54,917 nt of DNA from Gnetum montanum (taxonomy: Eukaryota > Streptophyta > Gnetopsida > Gnetales > Gnetaceae). The notes under the pieces were generated by a model, which did no database searches, was not told the DNA's origin, and saw only the letters and a list, made by a program, of their open reading frames with translations. How positions within the stretch are numbered: position 1 is the first letter of the stretch; every line of letters begins with the position of its first letter. A program made the translations under genes and the position numbers. Below are positions 30,700 to 42,715 of this stretch, in pieces. The stretch covers positions 13,481-68,397 of the forward strand of contig MNCI01035288.1 of NCBI GenBank assembly GCA_015680685.1. Direction: 5' to 3'.

Positions 30700-33414
30700 G
30701 GAGGCTTGAAGACAAGGAGAAAATCAAACTGTCCCAGGTGGTGGAGGTTCCTGAGGTGTTGAAGGATCTTCTCCTACCTCTAGTGCATGTAGCTATTATG
30801 GTTAAGTCTATGGTAGTTATGGCTATCCTACTATAGTTGCAATTGCTGGTGAAAGATGGAAAGCATCTAGCAATGCTTTCATCTTCGCCTCCTTACTCTT
30901 GGGGATCATACATGGTTTATGTAGCATCACCAATGTGGGCATTGTAGGTAACAACTACTTCACATTGATGAACCATGGATAGGGCATTGTAGGGAACAAA
31001 TCCTTCATATTGATGAACCAAGTAGCAAATTGTTTGCATTTGATGTCAAATGCTTGGATAGCATTTTGCAACTTCTCCAATTCTGACCTTAGCCTCCTAG
31101 TAGTCAGTATTGCTAAGTTTTCATAATTGACATTGGCAAGCTCCATGTATTCCATCATCTCTTCAATTTGTAGCTCCTTGAGATGGATTTCTACCTTGTT
31201 GTACATGTTCAATCCTTCAAAGATGGTCTACCACACATCACCTCCTTGTTGAAGTTGCTGGAGGGTCTCATTTACTTTTTCCTTTTCTAAGTTTGATTTT
31301 TCTTTCATTGATCTCTTTTTGAAGGCCATCCTGGTCTCTATAATGGTTCTTGACCTTTCAAATTTGAGGAACTTATTTTTCTAGGCAATGATCTCAATTG
31401 TTGATCTAGAGTGAAGAGCATAGACCTCCTCCATTGAGAGATTGTGATTTTTTGCTACCAACCTCCTTAGGTCCATGGTTACCTTGGCAAGCTCCTCTTA
31501 CTATTGTCTCATATATTTAACTATCTAGTAGGCGATAGTTGTCCTTGGTCAAAACTGCATTCTCCTTGAAAATCTCTAATAAGTCTTTATCAGTGTTATA
31601 AGCCATTGCTACTACTATGGACTCATTAAAGGTTGTGGCCTCCTTGGTAATCTCAACTGCTTTAAGTTTTTCCTAAAGCTATAGAAAAATTTCATCTCTA
31701 GTTATGACCTAGTTGAGAACTGTGGGATTAGAAAGCTAGGCTTTTAATTTGGCAACTTCAGTAGCCAATCACTGATTTTCAACTATGGCTACTTTCAGTT
31801 GGGCATTTGTGATGATGCACTTGCCCTTAGCCTCCAAGAGCACTGACTAGATTGTAGTGATGTTGTTTGGAAGGTCAAAGACCTCTGAAATTGGTTTCTT
31901 TTTCCCAACTAGTCATTCCAGAAATTCTTCATGTTGGGCTATGCTAATTCTCCCATTTGCCTCTCTTAAAAATGTTTGCACATCTCTAAGTTTAATGATA
32001 TCTAGCATAGATGCCATAGGAGTGTTGAGTGCTTCACCCACTCTGTCAACCATCACCTTGACCATTCTTTCCTACCCTTGGTGTTACATCACCACGATAG
32101 TTTCCCCCTAGCCATTTTCCAAGCATACTAAGAAGGTAGCAGCATTTTTAGAGATATATGAAAATTATTGTTGTCTTGGAATGGACACTATTATCTCTTA
32201 AGCATTAGGATTTGAATGCATGGGCACCTACATTTTTTAAGTAGAAAATAGTAGCTCTATGTCCTCTAACTAGCTGATGGTACAAGTGAACTTGTTCAAG
32301 TGACTTAGGTCTGATGGATAGATGGATGGATCACCACTTAGTCCCACCTACTGCTACTATAGGAGTTGCTCATGGAGTTTCTACATGTGCTCCATGGCAA
32401 CATGAGCCTCCGACATCATTTCATGAGGGGGTGGTGGTGGTGGCTACTCCTCTTATTGTATCTCGGTAGATACCTTATCTCTCATCATCTTTGCCCAAGA
32501 GGTAGTAGGAGCATGTTGAAGGATGTCATTAGAATAGTGGGCTATTCCTTCCCTTTTACACAATTTTTGAGTTAGACGCGAAAAGTAAAGTTCCTATTTC
32601 CCATGCTTGTTCTTTTTGAAGCACTTTTCTATCTCAAGATAGATTAATTATGGGAGATTGATTAAAAATTTTTCACTTAGAGTAGTGCATGAATAGGTAG
32701 AAAATGCTATCACCTTACTCGGCCTCACCGTTGGATTGAGGTGGTAGGCCACTATTTTGAATTATGCTCATTTTATCATTGTAAGTGCACCATATTCTTT
32801 GTAGTCAACTTCATAGCATCACTAGACACACTTATTTTTTACTTCTAGGTCCACTTGCATTGAGATTTCTACAAAGGTTATCCTAGTGTTTAGCAACCTA
32901 AGGGAAAAAGAGATGGCCTCCACCAAATAGGACATACTAGTGTCCTTGATTTTTACCATGGCATCAAGCTTCCTATTGCTCTAGAAGAGATAGGTTTCCC
33001 CCATATAGCATTCCCCACTAGAGGTAAGAATAGGCCACATAGAAGAATTTTGTAACTAAGTTCTAACTTTTTCTAGGGTAAAGTCCAAGAAAGAACCAAG
33101 CTTTAGTTCTTGAAGAACCACTCGTTGAATCTCCTTACCTTGATTTACCTTAGGCAGGCATTTGTCAAAGTGACCTTAAGGTTTAACCTTGGTCCTAGTG
33201 CCCCATCCTAGTGGGATTGCTATATTTTAGCTTCAAGAATCTTTTGAACAGATTTCACTTTAGGCTCCTCCTAAAGAGGTCCCGTTGCATGCATTTTGGC
33301 TACTTATCTCTAGGTTTGTTTTAGCTATTGGTCCCTTCTAGTTTTAGGCTACTTGTTCCTCAATTGAGATGGTCTTGCCTCCACTTCATGTTTATCCCTT
33401 GGTCTAAGTGTCAT
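30700..33414 (-). pseudogene. Accessory gene, transposon-protein-like plus coiled coil (element C)
   Basis: Start placed at 33414 (MTLRPRDKHEVEARPS), about 355 bases below the internal promoter. A domain at about 33110-32540 aligns with element B: a WPI-type stretch near 33020, NLP..IYLEIEKCFKKNKHGK near 32660, LTQKLCKREGIAHYSNDIL near 32560 (B has LIKKLCQRAGI). A Pro/Ser-rich linker and a coiled coil follow, ending MMEYMELANVNYENLAIL (31170-31110), where B has IEYMELENLRYANLVIL. Many stops are spread along the frame. Conservation of both domains between B and C shows it was a real gene before decay. Function unknown. Confidence 0.6.
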
Positions 33415-33780
33415 CTATAATCACAACATGACCAAGGATTAGCGTTTGATGCGTAACTTTGGAACACTTGGGGTACCTTGTCTCTTTGGATTAGTTATAC
33501 TTGGCTAAGCTATGATCATGATAGATTTAATTATTTTAATATTATTTGATTATTATTTCACTTAGATGGCTACTAGAGTTTGTTGGAAAGGTTTAACTCT
33601 CATGAATTAGTGATTTTAATATTATTTTATTACTTAAAGCTTGTAGGAGTAAGAAAAAGAATTAGGTTAATTGAATAAGTGGCATGGAAGATATGGGCTC
33701 TAGAAAGCTCTGGGCTCTTAAAATTGCAAAAGCTCCTCGTGTGTTTGAAGAAAAATGTGAAAAATTAGCTAAGTGTTGCA

Positions 33781-33925
33781 CTATATATAGACAATTTTTA
33801 TACTATGTTGATGTAATTGTGTTGACAAGATTACATCGACGTAGGGGTTGCATCGACGATCTTGCATCGATGGGATCACATCGACCCAGGGGGTTGCATC
33901 AACATGATCACGTTGATGCAACTAT
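33781..33925 (-). promoter_or_regulatory. Internal promoter of element C (TATA plus TCGATGGGATCA array)
   Basis: On the minus strand about eight units of the GCATCGA / ACATCGAC / TTGATGCAA type (33925-33806) precede CTATATATAG (33790-33781). TCGATGGGATCA occurs in this array (33867-33878) and in C's own LTR array (30373-30384). Next to the TATA, CTAAGTGTTG (33769-33778) matches element B's internal promoter, showing that the two sites descend from one ancestor although their arrays differ. Confidence 0.65.
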
Positions 33926-34740
33926 TGGTGAAAATTTTACACATTTAAAAATAAGGAAAAAAAAGAAATTTTTGAATAAAATTAGAGTCCAAAGGAAGCC
34001 AAAGAAGCCTAGAACATGATGAAATACATGATAAGGGCTAGATAATTCACAAAAAAAGATATTTTTTTTGGGGAACTTTAATGAAGAAGTGCACAACTAG
34101 ACGTAACCAACATGGAGTAAAAAAGATTTGAATGCAAAAATGCCTAAGGGATGAGGAATTGAACTAGCTCAACCAATGAGTATGCAAGTGGGTCCTCCCC
34201 ATAGTAGGCTAAATCCCTTAATACCCTTGCATAACCTTAAACCAGGAAGTCTATGAGGCCCATGGATGATTATTGATTATGATTAGTTAAGGACCAAATT
34301 AACAAAGAAACTATCAAAGAAATTTGACCGTATTAAACCAAGACATTGAAACAACATGAGAAGAGGTAGTGAGGTGAGTTATGAAAAGCATAAAAGGATG
34401 AAGTAGAGTGTGGAATGGAGTTCCATATCATAGTCACACGAAGTCCCTTATGGATTTTGTGGTTAATATTACCTGATAACGTCCATGCTTAGTCCAAACT
34501 GAAACTAATTAAAACACTAGAAAATTTTGCATGTTAGAACCAATCTTCATCATGTAGCTTTCACCCCATGAAATCCAAGGAAAAATTTCATTGTAAATAT
34601 GAACATTGTAATCCACAGTGAACAATTTTACATGCCTTATTCTTTTTTAGTTGAAAAATGCCTCATAAGTGATCAAAGCCTCATTCCCCAAGTGAAGAAA
34701 GTCACCTAGTGTCTATATTTGGACTTGGGGGTTGGGAAAG
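33926..34740 (-). other. Non-coding block of C upstream of its internal promoter
   Basis: It contains the block at 34188-34265 shared with A and B. No gene. It ends at the N at 34741, where the sequence switches to element E. Confidence 0.6.
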
Positions 34741-34741
34741 N

Positions 34742-35607
34742 ATCTCTCCTAGCCCTAGCATGGAAGGGTGGGGGCCTTGGAGACTTTTCTCCCTTCAACT
34801 TGGAGATCAAATGCATAACTTGAAAAATTTTCCACTACCTAAAAAATTTCCCCTAGAGTGGAAGTTTCCTCCCAACTTGGAAGCTTTCCCTCCTAGCCTG
34901 GAAAGTTTCCCCCCAACGTGGAAGCCACAAGAAGAAAAATTCATCAATTCATACACTTCAACATTGACTAGCCACTTCAACAAGCAAGGTGGAGATCTTA
35001 GAATGGAAGATTCATCTCTAGCATGGAAGGTGTTCCCCAATTGCTATTTATAGTGCACAGAATGACCATGGGGGAAGCACATACTATGTATAGTAACCCC
35101 TCCAAATTTGGGTACCCATTCACCTAAATTTGGTAGCCAATTTGCAGCAAAATCACATCAAATTGCAGCTATTTCAAAGCAAATTTGAAACCAAATCATA
35201 GCCAATTACAACCCAATTCATGGCCCAAAGACCCTATAAAAACCAATCTCAAACATCATTGAGAGGTTCAAGCAATTTTTGAGCAAAATTTGACAAACTT
35301 TTAGCAATTTTTCTTACAATTCAACAACTTTTGGGCATTCTCATGAAATTTGCATACATACAATTTTACAGTTGGGGAATTTTCAAGCACTTAATAGCTC
35401 TTACAAGTTCCCATACTTGCATTCTCTTGAACCCTAGAATGGAAGCATTGTGGTCTTGGGATTTGGTGAATTTTTGGTGTTAACACTACACTTCTAGGAT
35501 TCAAAACCCTAGTGTGGAGCAACTTGGCATCCAAATTTTCCACCTTCTCATCCCCCAGTAACAACCTAATTGGTAGATCCAAGGTTGCATTAGTAAAGGA
35601 AGGTTCA
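34742..35607 (+). repeat. Part of 5' LTR of element E
   Basis: It begins at the N join. Units with AGCATGGAAG or AACTTGGAAG at 34758-35030 match the 180-bp repeats near 50500-53070. CTATTTATAG at 35044-35053 could serve as TATA box. A possible tRNA-iMet-like primer site (TGGCATCAAGAG, known form TGGTATCAGAGC) starts at 35609. The LTR end is inferred only from that site and a preceding TTCA. Confidence 0.5.
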
Positions 35608-37206
35608 ATGGCATCAAGAGTGGCTTAGCACCAACGGATCATGAAGCAGATCACATCTACTTCAATAGGCATTGAACTCCTGCATAAGTAAACCCCCTTT
35701 TTTTTGCTCATCTAGGCACTATTTGTACATATTTCTCTAACTTATTCTTTATTTTTTCTTAATAAATTTTTAATTTTTGAGTTTTTTTTTAAAATAAATT
35801 TATTATCTATGCATTATTTGGATCTATTTATATTCCCATGTTTCCCATTTCATAAGTCCCTAGTTGATTAGTTGGACCAGCTAGGATGCCTTGAATTCCA
35901 TTTTTTTATTTTAGAGGCCTTGGGGATTCAAGGTTGAGGAACTGCTTGCATTGAGGATCATTGGTTTTTATTCTAGTGATCAAGGATTTCAACTACAATA
36001 GTTTTTCTTAAAGCTAGAAGGAGGGCCTTCACCTAAATTCTGTAGCCAAATCTACTCTTTTTGTTATCATCTTGCAAGCTTTTTCTTGATTTTCACAACC
36101 AAAACATTTGAAAAATAAACACTAGTCTTTCCCCTCTTGTAACCAAAACTATAGTGTGGAAGTTGCAAATCATTGGGTTTTGGCTTTTCATAGCATTTTG
36201 TATAAATTTTATAGCCTAAAGCTAGCATTGATATCTCTTTCCTCCCATTATTTTTACTACCAAAAGTTTATTTTCTAGCTTCTAAAAGTGGGTGCTTCAA
36301 CTCATTCGCGAGTTGGCTTTCCCTCCCCATTTTTCCAAGTTGAGAAAATTAGTAGTTGCCTAAAACCAATTTTAGTGAAAAGACATCAAATTTTCACTTT
36401 GGTTTTTAGCCTTTACCCCCCATCAACATTGAGGTAGGAGGTGTGAGATTTCCATCATCTCACCCTCCCTTCTTTCCCCCTTTGCCATACCTAATGTGAA
36501 AGTAGTTGAAAGAGAAATGTTGATGAAGTTTGAAACCAATTTTATAACTAGATTTGCTTTTGTTGCAAGTTGAAAGCCATCTTCTAACCAAAACTCCTAA
36601 GGAATCTAATGTGGCCTTTACCCCCCTTCCCCTCCCTTAGCAAAAACCTTAGTGTGAAAACTGTAGGTGGTTTGGGTGCTGGAATTTCACATTTGCTGTG
36701 AATTCCTAAAGAAAAGCTAGTTTGGAAGCCTCAATAAACATTTAATTTTTATTGCCATATTCTTTGCCACTAAACTAACATTGGTTTCCATACCAACCAA
36801 GCATACTTTTTCCTCCTTTCTGGTAAAAGTTGGTAGTTTGCCAAAACCATCTTTGAAAACTACCAAGTTTCCATTTTGATCTTCAAAATTTTCTCCCTGT
36901 CTCCAATGTTGGAATAAGAAGGTGTGAGATTTCCATTATCTCATCCCCCTTCTTTCCCCCTACCATACCCAATGTAGAGGCACTTGGGAGGCCAACTTGG
37001 ATGAGAATTGAAGCTATCATTGCCAATATTCCATTTCTAGTAAAGGGGTAAACCCTCCTCATCTCCCACTTACTAGTTATAGTAAGTACATAATTTGTTT
37101 TCATTTTCATTCCCTCTAAGAGTTTTTGAATTCCATTCACTAGTATTTACTCCTATTTTGCCATTTATAGCCTATTCTTAAGCAATCCTCAGCACTATAG
37201 CTATGC
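35608..37206 (+). other. Repeated leader of element E
   Basis: No gene. An imperfect direct repeat of about 480 bp is visible: GGTGTGAGATTTCCATCATC at 36437 recurs with one change at 36920, each followed by a C/T-rich tract and CCATACC(C/T)AATG. Segments with TTTACCCCCC also recur near 36410 and 36615. Confidence 0.55.
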
Positions 37207-39790
37207 CTTTTCGAAAGTCCACCAAATTTTCCTTAACCTTCACTGGAAAATATCATAATCACTAAGTCATGAGGGTGTTTGATCCCAAAGAACCTACCAT
37301 CATTGAGTGTAGGTGATCTTTGAGAGTTAGAGGGGAGAGTCCTAATTTTGTAGCCATTAATGAACATCGTTATAACTTCATTTGTGCCAAAATACAAGTA
37401 GATATGCTAATTCCATAGATTAAAGTCATGGACAAAAGGAAATTTGAGCTCATACAAAGGCATGGGAAAGAGTACATCCCTTCCTCATATGAAGAAATTA
37501 CTCTTAATGATGTCTATTCTAGCATCCTAGCTCAATTGATTGCCGTAGAAGAGGAAGATGACAAGGCTATCTTTGGCAAAAAAACAGGAAGAGAAGGATG
37601 AGTTTAAGGCAGAATCTAAACCTAAAAACATCCTTGGAGGATTGTTTCAACAAAAATCCCACAAATTCATAGAACCTTCCCTTATTTCTTTTTTTTTTCT
37701 TTATGGGCATGGTGCCACCATCTTCTAGTCCTTCATACCCTACTATGGTAGATCCCACACCAATCATAGCCACATATCACACTCAGTCAATGCCACAAGA
37801 AATAAAATATAACACATCAATATCATTTACAACATAGTATTAATATGTAAAATCATCAATGGTGGTTTTTATTATTGAAAATTTGTGAACTACTCACATG
37901 AGGTCCACCATGATACCCCCAACATCACAAGCATCACACACCACATTTGACCCATTTGTGCCTCAAGTATCAGCACAAACATCTTTTTCTATGTTTGGCC
38001 CACAAGCCACAACCATAACACAATCTTTTCCTTATATCATGCAATCCATAACAAGGCCACAAGCCTTACAATAGACACCACAACATTATGTACAAAAATT
38101 GCAAACTATGGGGCCACCACAAGGCTAGGATCAAGCCTTCCAAATGATCCAAGACCTAATGGAGGAGTTGAAGAGGCTTAAAGCCTGTACCACACAAACC
38201 ATCAAGATTATGGACTTTTACTAGGATGTTCCCATAAGTCCTGTAGTCCCACCCTTGACACTTCCTCCTAGTGTCCCCATTCCATAATTTAGTAAATATA
38301 ATGAAGAAGGTAGCCCTAATGCTCACCTTGTTACCTTTTGATCAGAATGTTTGTTCTTACAGCCATGGCCTCATACTATCATGAGGATTTTCCCTATGTA
38401 TTTGACTAGGAAAGAACTAAATTGGTATCACACATTGCTTAGAGGGTCTATATCCTCTTTGGAGGAGTTAGTAGCCTAGTTTGTCAACTACTCCAAGTAT
38501 AACTTGAAGCTTGACACAATGCTTGATCAACTCATGAAGGTTAAGCAGGGGTCCTTAGAACCCGTACAAAAATTCATTTAGTAGTGGAATGGAATATTGA
38601 ATAAAATACCAAAGGCCATAGTTGAAGCCCACTTATTAGCCATATTCAAGGGAGCATTCAATGACTTCATCAAGTTTAAACTCTACTACCTTGATCCATG
38701 GTCTCTTAGCCAAGCATTCTCACAAACTAAAAATATTGAGGATGTTGCAGAGGCCAACCATGATTTGGCTTATATATTATATAAAAAATAGTACACTTGA
38801 AGAGACAAGGAAAAGAGCAAATAAAACAACACTACTATAGCAACTGTAACTAAGAAAACCAAGGGCTGAAGGTCAACCCACCCAAGGCCCCCACCAATGA
38901 CTGTAATAACCAACCTTCAAATTTTGGGACCATTGCATCGATAACAAGTAGACCTAACTTTGAAAGGAAGGACATGTTAAATATACTACATTTTCATTAA
39001 AGACATCTAAGTTGCTATACCAACTATTAAGAAGTGGATGCATGCAACATAAACAAATGACCAAATCCACTCGAAAGAAACATGAGTGACTATGTGACAT
39101 AGCCAAAGATTCCACTTGAACAACAAAGGATGATCCCCAATTGCCTAAATACTTTAAGCTAGATTGCTTTTGCCATTATCATCAACTACATGATCATGAT
39201 ACAAAATTTTGCCTTGCACTGAAGGATGACCTCCAAAGGATGATAGATATGGGGGAACTAGTCTTAGATGCTTCTAACCTAGTTTGGCCATAAAACCAGT
39301 TGATGCAGGTCTACAAAGACCCATTAAATGCTAACGATAGCCCCTATGTTATCGTAGCATTCAACATTGATGACAATCAGAGACCTACAAGAGAACCATT
39401 CATGATTTAGGTACCCCTCTACAATGAAAAGGCTTCTTTAGCTTTCCATAGCTCAAGATCCCCCTTCGTTGTGAGACTACCATCACGAATGACTCAGAGG
39501 GAACCTTTTGTTATCAAAGTCTTCCAACTCAATACAACCAAAATAGCTATAGCCCAACCAACTGCACAACAACCCCTTATGGTGGCCAATGTTATTGCCT
39601 CTTCCTTATAGCCAATAGCTAACAACCAAAAAAGTATAGCCAACTACAGGAAGAATCATAAGCAAAGGACAAAAAACAAGGGAGATAAGCAGAGAGAGGC
39701 ACACAAGGAAGTGGGCCTGTCAAAGCCCACTCCCATTTTAGCTATACCCATGACCTTCTTTGTCCCATCTCCTTGAACAAAAAAGTTATA
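37207..39790 (+). pseudogene. gag: Broken gypsy gag (element E), first part
   Basis: Start MPFRKSTKFSLTF at 37207. Capsid region at 38150-38800: IQDLMEELKRLKACTTQTIK, then FSKYNEEGSPNAHL, LFLQPWPHTIMRIFPMYL, TRKELNWYHTLLRGSISSL, FVNYSKYNLKLDT, and a 64-codon open frame at 38597-38791. This is the usual retrotransposon gag order (Y.G..DP..HL, LF...L...A..WY..L, ...W..L...F...Y). A CHYH...HDHDTKFC zinc-like motif at 39165-39215 is followed by LKDDLQRMIDMGEL. Most of the in-frame stops I read here are TAG at positions where Gln would fit. The frame runs into the F insertion at 39798 and resumes after 42715. Confidence 0.8.
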
Positions 39791-39797
39791 GGAGGAT

Positions 39798-40862
39798 TGT
39801 TGGCGACCATTTGGGACGCGACCCCCAATGAGTGTCCTCGAACAGGATTTAGGTGCCTGCTGGTGTCTGGCAACATCAAGGCCTAGATACCTCCAAATAA
39901 ACTCAGTAGTTAATGTGAGTATGTATGTGTGTGCTGTTGTGGCGTGCAGTTGTGAGAAATGTAACGATTGTGTTGTGTGTAAACTACAAATGACTTACTT
40001 TAAAGAGATTCAACCAACTTTGCCAAGTACTGTGAGTTGTTGAAAGTTTCCTATTTTGTTCAATTGCCTAGTCTACGCGGTCCTTATAATACCTACTTGT
40101 AACAAATAAAATTTTGCAAAAACATTTAAGCACAACTTCGCAATCTACTCCTAATTTTCCCCAAAGAAAGAGATAGTTCCACAAGAAAACTAGAAATAGA
40201 GCAAGATTCGATGGAAATAAGTAGAAAAGAAAAGANNNNNNNNNNNNNNNNNNNNNNNNNNNNNNNNNNNNNNNNNNNNNNNNNNNNNNNNNNNNNNNNN
40301 NNNNNNNNNNNNNNNNNNNNNNNNNNNNNNNNNNNNNNNNNNNNNNNNNNNNNNNNNNNNNNNNNNNNNNNNNNNNNNNNNNNNNNNNNNNNNNNNNNNN
40401 NNNNNNNNNNNNNNNNNNNNNNNTTGCACAATAACGAAATTTACTACTAAAATGCTCTTAAGGCTTTTAAACACAAGCGCTTCTATGGAAAAATTTTAAT
40501 AGAAATTTCTATCAGGCAACAAGAATAGTAAGAACAATCTAAACATCCTAAAATTAGTTACCAAGGATGATACTATCTAAACCACTTGCTAAACAATTTA
40601 AACAAAATAAAAAAAATAAAATGCATAACTCATAGGACCATGACAAAGAGGCTGAAATCTTTCCTTTAGCAAGCCATCTTACAAGCAATCGTCTTTACAA
40701 ATCTTCTTTGCAAATGCTCTTCTCAAGACCCCAAAGTGTCTTCAAGTGAGAGCCTAAGTGCTAACTAGTAGCCTTCCAAAGTGTGATGTATGAGACATGC
40801 CAAAACTCTCTTCTCCAAAAGTTTTTTCCCAAAAATTATCCTCCAAAATCCCGCTTTTTATA
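39798..40862. repeat. Repeat F, copy 2, inserted in element E
   Basis: It starts TGTTGGCGACCA and matches 16747-18065, with about 20 bp deleted near the end. The right end is truncated relative to copy 1. It contains the N-run 40236-40423, where copy 1 has 421 bp. It splits the gag/protease frame of E. Confidence 0.75.
40236..40423. other. Assembly gap of 188 N inside F copy 2
   Basis: The matching interval in copy 1 (17185-17605) is 421 bp, so the gap length is probably wrong or copy 2 carries a deletion. Confidence 0.85.
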
Positions 40863-41900
40863 AAATAGCTATACATATAACTTTATATATATATATTTAG
40901 GAACTACATAAAGGTCAATTAATAGAATTTGATCATCTATCTCCCCTTGGCCATGCTGCAGAATAATTTGGAGAGGCTTGTGCGGCCTCTTTTACTAGCA
41001 ATTAGATGAAAGTCCCTCTTCATTCCCACATATTTGGCATATTTCTGATAAACTGGAGCTTCATTCCTAATTGTGGAATTCTCTTTGCTACGTAAGTCAT
41101 CCAACCCTCAGGCCGAGCATCCAAATATTCCCTTGTTAATATTGTGGTGATGTTACAATACTTTAGGATATGAAAATACTACTTTGCAATGGTCCACAAC
41201 ACGTGCCTCAAGCCCCAAACCGTTTCTTCTCATGCATTTCCCACATGGCGTTGAGAACCAGAAATCCTGAAGATCGGTGCAGCGGCGGGGGACTTGCTCC
41301 AGACTCAACAACACCAGATCGCGGCTGCGGCTGGGTAGAGACGAATGTTTTTTATATCCATTTTTGATTCAATCCTGGTGGAATTATTTAAAAAAATATA
41401 TATCACAGGAGATTGGCTATATAGACTGGACTAAGGGTATCGTTCTTCATCGGCAGACATCGGCAGAGTCCTCTATATCCATTTTCATGACTGCCACGGC
41501 CGTGTGTTTCTGTTAGAGTACATAAATAATGTCGTGCTGGTGCCGCTACTGTCCTCTTCATCTGTCGCTGTGCCTCTGTCCTCCGCTCACACACTGTGGA
41601 GCAAGGCCTTGGCCCTGACTCGCGCGTGCGTGCTTAGCACTGCAGAAATGCTCAATAAACACAGGTGTAGCTGCCACTGTTGCATGAGATCTCTTTTCCA
41701 GCGCATAGAAAGGTAAGTAACGCATTCGATGATGGAGGGTTTCATCAGGATCAAACCCTAGGCACTGTCTCGTGCGTCTGATGTCGAAAGAGGATCGAAC
41801 CATCCAACAAAATGCCGGCATCATACAAATTTCTCGTCAAAACCCTCACAGCACCTTAGGCGAGATTTAGAGGCGGATTCTGCAGCAGGTGTTGCAGAAA
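40863..41900 (-). pseudogene. Gene-derived mosaic, unidentified parts
   Basis: GC-richer than its surroundings, with features of captured gene DNA. A minus-strand open stretch at about 41165-41025 reads LTREYLDARPEGWMTYVAKR, and a second frame over the same bases is also open, so the true phase is undecided. 41200-41860 has CpG- and CCG-rich sequence such as could come from a 5' exon or promoter. I recognise no domain. It lies between F copy 2 and the NYN fragment inside element E. Confidence 0.4.
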
Positions 41901-42600
41901 CTACAGACATTGAAGGTCGTACTTTTTGGCAGACGATGAACGCTCCGGTGAGGCTAAGGCTCTCAAATTGGGAGGCCTGTAAATTTGCTGCACACCTCTA
42001 CCATCTGGGTTCTGTTCATATGGAATTGAAATCGTACCCTCTGTTGATGCGTAGAAACCCCTGCTGTTATTAGGATGTTCAATGTAATAGTCGGCTGTAT
42101 CATCTTCAATTCTGAAAGATGGCTTCCCTGTATCCAGGGCATGATATGGAGTATATTGATACAAAATCAGTCCTTCAAAACAAACTGTGACAAGTTGTCC
42201 CTGTGCAAGACTTGGCCAATCAAAGATAATCTGACTTGCTTTCCACAAAGCAGACGAGACGTTTGCTTTAAAAGGAACTACAAGTCTAGTTATAAAATTC
42301 CGATGCTTCAATTTGTGCAATGCAACAGAAAAATCAACATCTCCTAATATCAAAAAAATAGTTGAGGGTGGAGGATTATCCAGGGCAAACATAAACATAT
42401 CTACCAAAATGGCCTGTCTGCAGCATCTTTCCTACCATTCGGAACATCAATAAGGTTTATGCTTGTCTTTTGACATCCTTCTCTTAGTCTACGGGAAAAT
42501 TTATTAAAATCCCCATATGTTGAGAAATGTGTGACAGGACCTCTTAACATGGGATGTAGGGCTAGTGCCATCCTAATGTTACCATTGAGTCATATGCTAG
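41901..42600 (-). pseudogene. Captured fragment of a plant NYN-domain (MARF1-type) gene
   Basis: NYN domains are PIN-like RNA-binding or RNase folds. Plant members of the MARF1/limkain-b1 type have the signature ILVDMLFWALDN ... LISGDRDFSNALHQL. Here the minus strand reads GPVTHFSTYGDFNKFS, INLIDVPNGRKDAAD (42560-42425), then after a one-base frameshift near 42420 MVDMFMFALDNPPPS, LILGDVDFSVALHKL (about 42405-42310), followed by FKANVSSALWKASQIIFDWP. The GD.DF acidic core is kept, while SGDRD has become LGDVD. The last 90 residues (to 41901) are not recognised. The start of the domain, with its first catalytic Asp, is missing or too decayed. The 168-codon frame remains open, so capture may be fairly recent relative to E. 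Confidence 0.62.
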
Positions 42601-42715
42601 AACATCCATGTCAGTAACATTAAGCCTTTTCAGATTACATCTTGCCATTTCGAATATTTGTATTGAAATATTTTGGAAATCTCAATCATCTCATGTCTCT
42701 GTTCCATAAAATGGC

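Larger units (their letters stand above)
29598..34740 (-). mobile_element. Element C: relative of B with divergent LTR, 5' part missing
   Basis: Minus-strand element. Visible parts from its 3' end: 3' LTR 29598-30472, polypurine tract, accessory gene (about 30700-33414), internal promoter (33781-33925), conserved non-coding block (34188-34265). It breaks off at the single-N join at 34741, so gag, primer site and the 5' LTR are absent. The LTR start (TGATGGGTAGCAAG) and layout match A and B, but U3 is unrelated in motif. More stops and greater divergence than B suggest it is older. Confidence 0.8.

Noticed and set aside
34709-35053. 114-codon frame at the start of element E
   Set aside because: It crosses an N and consists of repeat units of the LTR (WKFPPN/LESFPP-like).
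40126-40474. Three frames of 79-101 codons
   Set aside because: They span the 188-base N-run; no real coding signal remains outside it.
41170-41824. Short frames on both strands in the GC-rich part (for example 41170-41367, 41558-41824)
   Set aside because: High GC keeps several phases open at once; no domain or homologous copy supports any of them.
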